From positions 1 through 64,000 of the forward strand of contig NZ_LBJG01000009.1 in the NCBI RefSeq assembly GCF_028128765.1: a DNA stretch of 64,000 nucleotides, in the 5' to 3' direction. Made by a program: the position numbers and the translations under genes. The notes beneath the pieces are model-generated. The model made no database searches, was not told where the DNA came from, and saw only the letters and a list, made by a program, of their open reading frames with translations. This document shows, one piece after another, positions 20,471 to 28,926 of this stretch (position 1 is its first letter; each line of letters starts with the position of its first letter). This stretch comes from Bradyrhizobium sp. CCBAU 51627 (GTDB lineage: Bacteria > Pseudomonadota > Alphaproteobacteria > Rhizobiales > Xanthobacteraceae).

Positions 20471-20655
20471 CCCGGTTATGGGTCGATACGCGGCGAATCC
20501 GCCGTGTTTCGTGGAACTTGGTCACACTTCAGCCCAGCTTGCATTGCTCGGTGACAAGGTTCGAACGCCAAATTCGGCACCCATGTATGCGGCGCATCAC
20601 TGGATTGCTCGCCGTTTAAGCCACGACCCAAACGGAAAGCAGAAAGCAGAGGCTC

Positions 20656-21357
20656 ATGCCCACAATCGCTTTGGTCGACGACGACCGCAACATTCTCACA
20701 TCCGTCTCGATCGCGCTGGAAGCCGAAGGCTACCGCATCATGACCTACACCGACGGCGCCTCCGCGCTTGACGGTTTCCGCACCACCCAGCCCGATCTCG
20801 CCATCCTCGACATCAAGATGCCGCGCATGGACGGGATGGAGACGCTGCGCCGTCTGCGGCAAAAATCCGACCTGCCCGTGATCTTCCTGACCTCCAAGGA
20901 CGAGGAGATCGACGAGCTGTTCGGCCTCAAGATGGGCGCGGACGATTTCATCCGCAAACCCTTCTCGCAGCGCCTCCTGGTCGAACGCGTGAAGGCGGTC
21001 CTGCGTCGCTCGGCGCCGAAGGACCCGACCGTCGCGCCGAAGGAGAACGACGCCAAGGCGCTCGATCGCGGCCTGCTGCGCATGGATCCGGAACGGCATA
21101 CCTGCACGTGGAAGAACGAGCCGGTGACGCTGACGGTCACCGAATTCCTGATCCTCCAGGCGCTGGCGACCCGGCCGGGCGTGGTCAAGAGCCGCAACGC
21201 GCTGATGGACGCCGCCTATGACGACCAGGTCTATGTCGACGACCGCACCATCGACAGCCACATCAAGCGGCTACGCAAGAAGTTCAAGGTGGTCGACAAC
21301 GAGTTCGAGATGATCGAGACGCTGTACGGCGTCGGCTACCGCTTCAAGGAAGCCTGA
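20656..21357 (+). CDS. chvI: two-component response regulator ChvI
   Basis: OmpR-family regulator of envelope, exopolysaccharide and acid-stress genes in rhizobia, 233 residues. The receiver domain has the acidic pair in [12 protein letters not shown], phospho-acceptor D52 in [13 protein letters not shown], and Thr/Lys in FLTSKDEE and FIRKPFS. The C-terminal winged helix ends with [16 protein letters not shown] and YGVGYRF. The kinase ChvG follows after a short gap that contains a palindrome, then hprK, EIIA and HPr. The gene order is the main reason for naming it ChvI rather than a generic regulator. Confidence 0.9.
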   Translation: MPTIALVDDDRNILTSVSIALEAEGYRIMTYTDGASALDGFRTTQPDLAILDIKMPRMDGMETLRRLRQKSDLPVIFLTSKDEEIDELFGLKMGADDFIRKPFSQRLLVERVKAVLRRSAPKDPTVAPKENDAKALDRGLLRMDPERHTCTWKNEPVTLTVTEFLILQALATRPGVVKSRNALMDAAYDDQVYVDDRTIDSHIKRLRKKFKVVDNEFEMIETLYGVGYRFKEA

Positions 21358-21391
21358 GGCGCTCGCGCCTTCACAACAGATGAGGGCTGCG

Positions 21392-21416
21392 CCGGTTCTG
21401 ATTCCATCAGAACCGG
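21392..21416. repeat. palindromic element between chvI and chvG
   Basis: CCGGTTCTGAT-TCC-ATCAGAACCGG, a perfect 11-bp stem with a 3-base loop. It has no T-tract, so it is not a classic terminator. From recall, similar TTCTGAT...ATCAGAA palindromes recur between genes in Bradyrhizobium. It may reduce chvG expression relative to chvI or stabilise the chvI message. Confidence 0.55.
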
Positions 21417-21473
21417 GCATGCTCTAGGATGCGGGGACCGTCGCAACGAGCTGTCCTAACGCGGGCATAAGCA

Positions 21474-23264
21474 TTGCTTGACCGAACGCAGCCTGACCCG
21501 AGTTCGAACGCCGAGGAGATTGCCTCCCACGGCGCCCCGGATCATGAGGACAAGCCTGTTGCAAAAGGCTGGGGGCCGCTGAACTGGCTCAAGCGAGCCG
21601 GTCAGTTCTTCTTCGCGCTGTCCTTCTCCAGCCTGACCCGCCGCATCGTCTCGCTCAACCTCGCCGGTCTCGTCGCGCTGGTCGCGAGCATCCTGTATCT
21701 GTCGCAGTTCCGCGCCGGCCTGATCGACGCCCGCGCGCAGAGCCTGCTGGTGCAGGCCGAGATCATCGCGGGCGCCATCGGCGCGTCGGCAACGGTGCAG
21801 ACCAACGCGATCACCGTCGACCCCGAGAAGCTGCTCGACCTGAAGCTGGGCGAGAGCTACGGCGGAATGGATGATTCGCTGGATTTTCCGATCAATCCCG
21901 AGCGCGTGGCGCCGGTGTTGAGCACGCTGATCTCGCCGACCAAGACCCGCGCGCGGATTTTCGATCCCAACGGCAGCGTGCTGCTCGACAGCCGTGATCT
22001 CGACAGTGTGCGGGGCTTTCCGCTGCCGCCGCTCTCGGAAAAGCCGGGCCTGGCCGAACGCATCATGGTCCCGGTGCGGACCTGGCTCAATCGCGGCGAT
22101 CTGCCGCTCTATCGCGAGCTCGGCCGCGAGAACGGCAAGGGCTATGTAGAGGTGGCCGATGCGCTCCAGGGCCAGAAGCGCTCGATGGTGCGGGTCAATT
22201 CGCGCGGCGAGGTGATCGTCTCCGTCGCAGTCCCCGTGCAGCGAGCGCGTGCCATCCATGGTGCGCTGATGCTGTCGACCCAGGGCGATGAAATCGATCA
22301 GATGGTCACGGCCGAGCGCCTCGCGATCCTCAAGGTCGGCGGCGTCGCAGCCGCCGTCATGATCATGCTGTCGCTGCTGCTTGCGAGCACGATCGCCGGA
22401 CCCGTGCGCCGGCTCGCCGACAGCGCCGAACGCGTCCGCCGCCGCATCAAAAGCCGCGTCGAGATTCCGGACTTCACCCGTCGCCGCGACGAGATCGGCC
22501 ATCTCTCCGGCGCGCTGCGCGACATGACCAGCGCGCTCTACAAGCGGATCGAAGCGATCGAAATGTTCGCCGCCGACGTCGCCCACGAGCTGAAGAACCC
22601 GCTGACTTCGCTTCGCTCCGCGGTCGAGACGATGCCGCTTGCGCGCAACGAGAACAGCCGCGCGCGTCTGCTCGATGTGATCGAACACGACGTCAAGCGG
22701 CTCGACCGGCTGATCTCGGACATTTCCGATGCAAGCCGCCTCGATGCCGAGTTACAGCGGCAGGATGCGATCCCGGTCGATCTCAGGCGGCTTCTGGGCA
22801 CGCTGGTTGCCGTCGCCAATGAAACGAAGCTTGGCCACGACGTCGCCGTCGAGGCGCGCTTCGAGGGCCGAGGCCCGACCGACACATTCTCCGTCAGCGG
22901 CCATGATTCCCGGCTCGGGCAAGTGGTCTCCAACCTGCTCTCCAACGCGCAGTCGTTTTCGGAAGCCGGCAGCAAGGTGCGGCTCACCTGCCGCCGTGTC
23001 CGGGGCGAGATCGAGATCGTGGTCGACGACGACGGCCCCGGCATTCGCGATGACGCGCTGGAGCGCATCTTCGAGCGCTTCTACACTGATCGGCCGCATC
23101 AAGGCTTTGGCCAGAACTCCGGCCTCGGCTTGTCGATCTCAAAACAGATCGTCGACGCCCATGGCGGACGCATCTGGGCGGAGAATCGCGCCGGCCCTGC
23201 CGACGAAGATGGGGCGCCGACGGTCGCCGGCGCCCGCTTCGTGGTGAGGCTGCCGGCGCTATGA
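21474..23264 (+). CDS. chvG: sensor histidine kinase ChvG
   Basis: Inner-membrane kinase that pairs with ChvI, 596 residues, counted from a TTG at 21474. Order: cytosolic N-tail, TM1 (about 60-80, LNLAGLVALVASILYLSQ), a periplasmic sensor (about 85-275), TM2 (VGGVAAAVMIMLSLLLASTI), HAMP (GPVRRLADSAERVRRRIK), HisKA with phospho-acceptor H371 in AADVAHELKNPLTSLRSAVE, and an ATPase domain (VVSNLLSNAQSFS; IVVDDDGPGIR; GLGLSISKQIV). The stop overlaps the hprK start by four bases (ATGA), so the two are translationally coupled. Confidence 0.92.
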   Translation: MLDRTQPDPSSNAEEIASHGAPDHEDKPVAKGWGPLNWLKRAGQFFFALSFSSLTRRIVSLNLAGLVALVASILYLSQFRAGLIDARAQSLLVQAEIIAGAIGASATVQTNAITVDPEKLLDLKLGESYGGMDDSLDFPINPERVAPVLSTLISPTKTRARIFDPNGSVLLDSRDLDSVRGFPLPPLSEKPGLAERIMVPVRTWLNRGDLPLYRELGRENGKGYVEVADALQGQKRSMVRVNSRGEVIVSVAVPVQRARAIHGALMLSTQGDEIDQMVTAERLAILKVGGVAAAVMIMLSLLLASTIAGPVRRLADSAERVRRRIKSRVEIPDFTRRRDEIGHLSGALRDMTSALYKRIEAIEMFAADVAHELKNPLTSLRSAVETMPLARNENSRARLLDVIEHDVKRLDRLISDISDASRLDAELQRQDAIPVDLRRLLGTLVAVANETKLGHDVAVEARFEGRGPTDTFSVSGHDSRLGQVVSNLLSNAQSFSEAGSKVRLTCRRVRGEIEIVVDDDGPGIRDDALERIFERFYTDRPHQGFGQNSGLGLSISKQIVDAHGGRIWAENRAGPADEDGAPTVAGARFVVRLPAL

Positions 23265-23725
23265 GCCAAGGCAGTCTGAACGAAGGCAGCCCGAGCATTC
23301 ACGCCTCGGCGGTCAAGGTCGGGCCCCTGGCGGTGCTGATCCGCGGGCCCTCGGGCTCCGGCAAGTCGCGCCTTGCCTTCGATTTGATCACGGCCGGGCG
23401 CTCCGGCGTGATCGCAAGCGCCGTTCTGGTCGGCGACGACCGTGTCCATCTGGCGACAGTCGGCCATGAAATTGTGGTGCGCCCCGCACCCGCCCTGGCC
23501 GGGCTCATCGAGATTCGCGGGCTTGGAATCCGCCGCTGCGACTTCGTGGAGCATGCGACGGTCGGCCTCGTGGTCGATCTCCACGCCGACGACGCCGAAC
23601 GCCTGCCGCCGGCGGAATCGCTGAAAACAGCCATTTTTGGTGTCGAAATACCGCGAATCCCCGTTGGCCGCGACTATTTGCCCCTCCCACTGGTTGTCGC
23701 GATCTTGACCACTACCAAGAGTTAA
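23261..23725 (+). CDS. hprK: HPr kinase/phosphorylase, short alphaproteobacterial type
   Basis: Phosphorylates and dephosphorylates a Ser of HPr, tying the nitrogen/carbon PTS to other controls; 154 residues. It corresponds only to the C-terminal catalytic domain of the Bacillus enzyme (about 310 residues), as is usual in alphaproteobacteria. The Walker A loop is GPSGSGKS (G29-S36) and the capping helix segment is EIRGLGIRRCDF, containing the family IRGLG motif. Its ATG overlaps the chvG stop. EIIA and HPr, its substrate, lie downstream after about 207 bp. Confidence 0.9.
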   Translation: MSQGSLNEGSPSIHASAVKVGPLAVLIRGPSGSGKSRLAFDLITAGRSGVIASAVLVGDDRVHLATVGHEIVVRPAPALAGLIEIRGLGIRRCDFVEHATVGLVVDLHADDAERLPPAESLKTAIFGVEIPRIPVGRDYLPLPLVVAILTTTKS

Positions 23726-23932
23726 CCTCCCGCTGACCCTTTCGCCGATTGTTTGAAGGGAATTGGTAACCATATGAACCCCACACTCGCGACCGAGTAG
23801 ACCGGCGCAGCTCCCCTCATCCATCCGTCTAGATTCAGGGAGATACGCAACATCCCCCCTTGCGCGGGGGCTCTGGATGGTCAAAGTGGCGCGTTCGTGC
23901 GGCGCACCAAGAGCGCCCGCGGGAGTTTTCCG
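23726..23932. other. intergenic leader before EIIA
   Basis: 207 bp with no convincing gene. A GC stem CCCCC-TTGCGC-GGGGG (23855-23870), extended by the outer pair CATCC (23851) / GGATG (23875), lies about 55 bp before the EIIA start. It could be an mRNA leader hairpin or weak terminator after hprK. Confidence 0.4.
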
Positions 23933-24334
23933 ATGATTGGTCTAGTACTTGTGACCCACGGGCGCCTTGCCGACGAATTCAAGGCAGCGCTTGAACATGT
24001 CATGGGCCCACAAAAGCAAATCGAAGCGATTACGATCGGCGCCGAAGATGATTCCGATCTCTGTCGAAGCGACATCATCGAGGCGGTTAACCGCGTCGAT
24101 TCCGGCGATGGCGTCGCGATCCTCACCGACATGTTCGGTGGCACGCCGTCGAACCTTGCGATTTCCTGCATGAGCCGACCCAAGGTCGAAGTGCTCGCGG
24201 GCATCAACCTGCCCATGCTGGTGAAGCTCGCCAAGGTGCGCGAGGAGCGTCCGCTGCCGGACGCGATCGCGATGGCGCAGGAAGCCGGCCGCAAATACGT
24301 CACCATCGCCAGCCGCGTGCTCGCCGGCAAATGA
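23933..24334 (+). CDS. PTS system EIIA component, mannose family
   Basis: Cytosolic phosphotransfer protein of the PTS EIIA-Man family, 133 residues. The active-site His is H9 in MIGLVLVTHGRLADEF. ILTDMFGGTPSNLAI is the second family hallmark. ATG 23933 has GGGAG eight bases upstream. No membrane EIIB/C sugar permease genes are nearby, so this is a regulatory PTS branch of the kind known from alphaproteobacteria (often called manX or ptsM) and not a sugar transporter. Its stop overlaps the HPr ATG by four bases. Confidence 0.93.
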   Translation: MIGLVLVTHGRLADEFKAALEHVMGPQKQIEAITIGAEDDSDLCRSDIIEAVNRVDSGDGVAILTDMFGGTPSNLAISCMSRPKVEVLAGINLPMLVKLAKVREERPLPDAIAMAQEAGRKYVTIASRVLAGK

Positions 24335-24648
24335 GTGACGACGCGCCACAAGCGGGGACTGGCGTGCCCGCGGGCGCGGTCTCCAAAGAGCTCCTGATCA
24401 TCAACAAGCGCGGCCTGCATGCGCGCGCCTCGGCGAAATTCGTCCAGGCGGTCGAGCGTTTCAACGCGCAGGTATGGGTGACGCGCGGCGGCGAAACCGT
24501 TGGCGGCACCTCGATCATGGGCCTGATGATGTTGGCTGCAGGACCCGGCACGACCATCACGGTCGCGGCCGCCGGCGCTGATGCGGAAGCCGCGCTTGCA
24601 GCGATCACCGAGCTCGTTGAAAGCAAGTTCAACGAGGAAGGGGTTTAG
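24331..24648 (+). CDS. ptsH: HPr phosphocarrier protein
   Basis: Small phosphocarrier, 105 residues, about 18 longer at the N-terminus than E. coli HPr. H30 in INKRGLHARASAKFVQ is the site phosphorylated from PEP via enzyme I. S61 in TVGGTSIMGLMML is the regulatory Ser that HprK would modify. Both are intact, so dual phosphorylation is possible. Overlaps EIIA by ATGA. Enzyme I is not in this window. Confidence 0.93.
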   Translation: MSDDAPQAGTGVPAGAVSKELLIINKRGLHARASAKFVQAVERFNAQVWVTRGGETVGGTSIMGLMMLAAGPGTTITVAAAGADAEAALAAITELVESKFNEEGV

Positions 24649-24654
24649 TCCCGA

Positions 24655-26280
24655 TCATTTCGCCGGCGGGGCGATATAGATGTTCCACGTCATCGACGGG
24701 CCGGCCTTGCCGTGGGTGAAGCGGCGCGTCGTCATCACCATGCGCTCGGCGTTCGGCGCCGTCTCCGACACCCATTTTTCGAACGCCGGCAACCGGCCGT
24801 CGGTGGGATCGAACACGCCGATGAATCCGTATGTCTTGACGTCGTCGAGTGACGTCAGCCCGGAGCTCCACGCTTCGTTCGGCGTGAACGCGGCTGGATG
24901 GTCTGGGCTGTAGAACACCATCGGCTGGATCGATTCCATCGTGCCGGCGACGATCGCCCAACGCGAGGCGAAGCGTGTGTGCCAGGTTTGCGTCAGCTCG
25001 CGCGCAAGCTCCGAGCGCGCGCCGTAGGTCGCGGTGTTGCCCGCGTTCGCCGCCATCTCGCGCGCAGCGATCCAGGGCGAAGCGACAAGCGTTGCGACGC
25101 TGAGCACGAGCCAGATCGCGGCGATGTTGAACAGCACCGCGCTCTGCACCCGCAATGCCGGGATCGCGACCAGGGCAAGCGGCACCAGGAAGAACAGCGA
25201 GATGCCCCAATCGGTCTTCATGTAGATGCTGAAGGCAAGCGCGCCGAGCGGCGGCCCGGCGGCGACGATGATCTGGATGATCCAGATGTTCAGCGCCTGC
25301 GAGACGTTGACGCCCGGATTGACACCGCGCGCCCAAGCCCGGGTAACGACGCGCGCGGGAGCGCGCACAAGCAGCTTCAGCCAGGGCGGCACCCAGGCCA
25401 TCGCGAGCGCGGCGAGCGCCACCGGCAGCGCCAGCAAAGCGGCATTGTGCAGCACATAGCCGAACACCAGCTGCCGCACCTCACCGGCATCTTCGATGCT
25501 GTAGGTGTCGCCGGCATAGATCAGCGGCACGAAATGTGCGTCCGCCAGCCAGACGATGTGCGGGATCATCGCCACCACCATCGTCGCGATCGCGACCCAT
25601 GGCGCCGGGGACAGCAGGAATCTCGCGCGCTCCGGATGGATCAGCGCAGCAAGGCCGATGGCGCCGATCATGGTCAGCACCCAGTATTTGGTCATCAGCG
25701 CCAATGCGCCGGCAAGCCCGAGCCAGACGCCTGATTGCCAGCTCCGCTTCTCGAACGCGTCGAGATAAGCGAGCACGACGAGCGGCAGAGTGATGAGCTG
25801 AAGCAGATCGGGGTTGTACTTGAAGCCCTTGAAATTGAAGATCGGATAGAGCGCGACCATCACGACGACCAGGAACGCGCGGCGCGCATCGACGACGCGC
25901 AGCGCCACCAGCCAGCAGATCACCATGCCGATGCTGACCGTCGCCATCGCGAGCGCATAGGTGGCCCAGTCCGCCGCTGGAAAAACCCTGAACCAGAGCC
26001 CGGCGATCCAGCCCGACAGCGGTGGATGCTTGCCGTAGCCCCACAGGAATTTCTGACCCCAGCCATAGGCTTCTGCGACGTCCATGTGAACGTCCTGCGC
26101 AGCCTTCAGATTGATCAGGATGAAAGTCCAGATCACCGCATGCAGGATGGCGAGCTGGATCACCAGCCAGATCCGGGCCGAGGGGTGGGTCGCGCAGGCG
26201 ACCAGCCAGGCCCGGAAGCGGTCGAAGCTAACCCGGGATTTTACGCGCGCGCGGGCGGAGGGGATCGAGGTCGTTGACAT
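24655..26280 (-). CDS. glycosyltransferase family 39-type membrane protein
   Basis: Polytopic inner-membrane glycosyltransferase of the GT39/PMT_2 (ArnT-like) type, 541 residues. After TM1 comes HMDVAEAYGWGQKFLWGYGK, then HPPLSGWIAGLWFRVFP: the Asp-x-Glu loop and HPP motif of enzymes that use polyprenyl-phosphate sugars. About ten more membrane helices and a soluble C-terminal part follow. The acceptor could be lipid A or another envelope glycan; nothing decides it. The start is ATG 26280; an ATG four codons upstream is also possible. Tail-to-tail with ptsH. Confidence 0.85.
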   Translation of the reverse strand: MSTTSIPSARARVKSRVSFDRFRAWLVACATHPSARIWLVIQLAILHAVIWTFILINLKAAQDVHMDVAEAYGWGQKFLWGYGKHPPLSGWIAGLWFRVFPAADWATYALAMATVSIGMVICWLVALRVVDARRAFLVVVMVALYPIFNFKGFKYNPDLLQLITLPLVVLAYLDAFEKRSWQSGVWLGLAGALALMTKYWVLTMIGAIGLAALIHPERARFLLSPAPWVAIATMVVAMIPHIVWLADAHFVPLIYAGDTYSIEDAGEVRQLVFGYVLHNAALLALPVALAALAMAWVPPWLKLLVRAPARVVTRAWARGVNPGVNVSQALNIWIIQIIVAAGPPLGALAFSIYMKTDWGISLFFLVPLALVAIPALRVQSAVLFNIAAIWLVLSVATLVASPWIAAREMAANAGNTATYGARSELARELTQTWHTRFASRWAIVAGTMESIQPMVFYSPDHPAAFTPNEAWSSGLTSLDDVKTYGFIGVFDPTDGRLPAFEKWVSETAPNAERMVMTTRRFTHGKAGPSMTWNIYIAPPAK

Positions 26281-26406
26281 GAGCCTGGACATGGGCGCCT
26301 GCGTAGCGCGTTTTGGACCATCGTGGAATCAGCTTGGCGTGAAGAAAGGCCCTGAAAATACAGCAATATGGTTGCCGCACGGGGATGTGAGTGGTATCCC
26401 GCGCCC

Positions 26407-28218
26407 ATGACGACCGTCCCGATTTCCAACATCCGCAATTTCTCCATCGTCGCCCATATCGACCATGGCAAATCGACGCTGGCCGACCGCCTGATCCAGA
26501 TGACCGGCGGCCTCTCCGACCGCGAAATGGCGGGCAAGGAGCAGGTGCTCGATTCCATGGACATCGAGCGCGAGCGCGGCATCACCATCAAAGCGCAGAC
26601 GGTGCGCCTGCAGTACCGCGCCAAGGACGGCAAGGATTACGTGTTCAACCTGATGGACACGCCCGGCCATGTCGACTTCGCCTACGAGGTCTCGCGATCG
26701 CTGGCGGCGTGCGAGGGTTCCCTGCTCGTGGTCGACGCCAGCCAGGGCGTCGAGGCGCAGACGCTGGCCAACGTCTACCAGGCGCTCGACAACAATCACG
26801 AGATCGTTCCGGTCCTGAACAAGGTCGACCTGCCGGCGGCAGAGCCGGAGAAGGTCAAGCAGCAGATCGAGGACGTCATCGGCATCGATGCCTCCGACGC
26901 GGTGATGATCTCGGCCAAGACCGGCCTCGGCATTCCCGATGTGCTGGAGGCCATCGTCACCCGCCTGCCGCCGCCGAAGGGCGATCGCGACGCGACGCTG
27001 AAGGCGCTCCTGGTCGACAGCTGGTACGACGTCTACCTCGGCGTCGTCGTGCTGGTGCGCATCGTCGACGGCGTGATGAAGAAGGGCCAGCGCGTGCGCA
27101 TGATGGGCACCGGCGCAGCCTATGACGTCGAGCGCGTCGGCTTCTTCACGCCGAAGATGCAGCAGGTCGACGAGCTCGGCCCCGGCGAGATCGGCTTCAT
27201 CACCGCCGCGATCAAGGAAGTCGCCGACACCCGCGTCGGCGACACCATCACCGATGACAGGAAGCCGGTCGCCGAGATGCTGCCGGGCTTCAAGCCGGCG
27301 ATCCCCGTGGTATTCTGCGGGCTGTTCCCGGTCGATGCCGACGATTTCGAAACGCTGCGCGCCGCGATGGGCAAGCTGCGCCTGAACGATGCCAGCTTCT
27401 CATTCGAGATGGAGACCTCGGCCGCACTCGGCTTCGGCTTCCGCTGCGGCTTCCTCGGGCTCCTGCACCTCGAGATCATCCAGGAACGGCTGTCGCGCGA
27501 ATTCGATCTCAATTTGATCGCAACCGCGCCGAGCGTCATCTACAAGATGAAGCTCACCGACGGCCAGGAGATCGAGATCCACAATCCCGTCGACATGCCC
27601 GACGTGGTCAAGATCGCCGAGATCGACGAGCCCTGGATCGAAGCCACGATCCTCACCCCGGACGAATATCTCGGCAGCGTGCTGAAGCTGTGCCAGGACC
27701 GCCGCGGTGCGCAGAAGGAGCTCACTTACGTCGGCTCCCGCGCCATGGTGAAATACGACCTGCCGCTCAACGAGGTGGTGTTCGATTTCTACGACCGCCT
27801 CAAGTCGGTCTCCAAGGGCTACGCCTCATTCGACTATCATCTCACCGACTACAAGCCGGCTGACCTCGTCAAGATGCAGATCCTGGTCAATGCCGAGCCG
27901 GTCGATGCGCTCTCGATGCTGGTCCACCGCACCCGCGCCGAAGGGCGTGGCCGCGCCATGGTCGAGAAGATGAAGGAGCTGATCCCGCCGCACATGTTCC
28001 AGATTCCGATCCAGGCGGCGATCGGCGGCAAGGTGATCGCGCGCGAAACCGTCCGCGCGCTGCGCAAGGACGTCACCGCGAAGTGCTACGGCGGCGACAT
28101 CACGCGCAAGCGCAAGCTTCTGGAGAAGCAGAAGGAAGGCAAGAAGAAGATGCGGCAGTTCGGCAAGGTCGACATCCCGCAGGAAGCCTTCATTGCCGCG
28201 CTCAAGGTGGACAGCTGA
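26407..28218 (+). CDS. lepA: elongation factor 4 (LepA)
   Basis: Ribosome-bound GTPase that acts in translation initiation/back-translocation, 603 residues, the usual length. G1 [15 protein letters not shown]2 RGITIK, G3 DTPGHVDF and G4 NKVD are intact. The EF-G-like domains follow, and the LepA-specific C-terminal domain ends [23 protein letters not shown] 26407 begins the standard [20 protein letters not shown]; an upstream in-frame ATG would add 13 untypical residues. Confidence 0.97.
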   Translation: MTTVPISNIRNFSIVAHIDHGKSTLADRLIQMTGGLSDREMAGKEQVLDSMDIERERGITIKAQTVRLQYRAKDGKDYVFNLMDTPGHVDFAYEVSRSLAACEGSLLVVDASQGVEAQTLANVYQALDNNHEIVPVLNKVDLPAAEPEKVKQQIEDVIGIDASDAVMISAKTGLGIPDVLEAIVTRLPPPKGDRDATLKALLVDSWYDVYLGVVVLVRIVDGVMKKGQRVRMMGTGAAYDVERVGFFTPKMQQVDELGPGEIGFITAAIKEVADTRVGDTITDDRKPVAEMLPGFKPAIPVVFCGLFPVDADDFETLRAAMGKLRLNDASFSFEMETSAALGFGFRCGFLGLLHLEIIQERLSREFDLNLIATAPSVIYKMKLTDGQEIEIHNPVDMPDVVKIAEIDEPWIEATILTPDEYLGSVLKLCQDRRGAQKELTYVGSRAMVKYDLPLNEVVFDFYDRLKSVSKGYASFDYHLTDYKPADLVKMQILVNAEPVDALSMLVHRTRAEGRGRAMVEKMKELIPPHMFQIPIQAAIGGKVIARETVRALRKDVTAKCYGGDITRKRKLLEKQKEGKKKMRQFGKVDIPQEAFIAALKVDS

Positions 28219-28884
28219 GAGCGATCGAGGGGCCCGGCTCGCAAGCCCGACGACAAAACTCGAAAACAACCCCATGCACAGTAGCCGACGCACTGACGAC
28301 GTTGAGATTTTCGGCTTTTACGAAAATTATTTGACCTGTCGGGCAAAACAGGGGTATGGTGGTATCATGACGACCTGCGAAGTGCAGGCAGGGGACAGAC
28401 CGGCGGAGGTGCCGGCGCAGGAGCTATCCGACTGTTCGGGCCTGCGTGAGCGCCCGAATATTCCTGGACCAGTGCATCCAGTTGGGCGATGAGCTTGCGA
28501 TGGCGACCATCTGATCTCGGTCGCGCTCGTATGGCATCCGGTTGGGTCAGGATGCTGTCCAGCGCGTCATAGAGCGTCTCCTGCATGTCCGCCGCCTGAT
28601 TGGCGAACTCGCCCGGCAATTCGCCGAATGACGCCCTCTCGCAGAATGACGCCCTCCGATCGATGCTCCAGAGCACGCGCTGAAGGTGATGGACCCCGCA
28701 GGGTGCTATCAACAAGCTCAACCGCTCGACCGGTACCCGCCAGGTGCGACGGTCGGGGCGACACCCGGCGCTTCATCCGTCGAATCCAGACCAGACATGG
28801 CTGACGCGACCAAATCGTTGGGAATGATCCGAAGCGGATAGACCCCGACGGCGGCCAACGGGGGTTTTTACTGGCGCAGGTCCA
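28219..28884. other. non-coding or decayed region downstream of lepA
   Basis: About 670 bp with no gene I can defend. It holds a promoter-like pair TTGACC (28331) / TATGGT (28355) with 18-bp spacing in an AT-rich patch, and a 13-base direct repeat GAATGACGCCCTC at 28626 and 28644 (18-bp period). A minus-strand open frame of 118 codons (28365-28721), containing MQETLYDALDSILTQ, shows no recognised family and overlaps another open frame, so it is left uncalled. Confidence 0.4.
28331..28360 (+). promoter_or_regulatory. promoter-like element in dispersed intergenic sequence
   Basis: TTGACC, 18 bp, TATGGT: a fair sigma-70-type pair. The surrounding text (TTTACGAAAATTATTTGACC then GTCGGGCAAAAC) is one I recall from many Bradyrhizobium intergenic regions, so it may be a dispersed element and not the promoter of a particular gene here. 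Confidence 0.4.
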
Positions 28885-28926
28885 ATGCATATGATTTGCT
28901 TGGGCGAGGTGACGGAGGACACGTTC

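Noticed and set aside
20550..20580. Possible tRNA T-arm (GGTTCGAACGCC)
   Set aside because: No acceptor, D or anticodon stems can be paired around it.
24898..25734. 278-codon plus-strand frame opposite the GT39 gene
   Set aside because: Antisense shadow of a membrane protein gene; no protein-like motif.
28365..28721. 118-codon minus-strand frame after lepA
   Set aside because: It contains a helical-looking MQETLYDALDSILTQ but has no ribosome site or family, and another frame overlaps it. It remains undecided.
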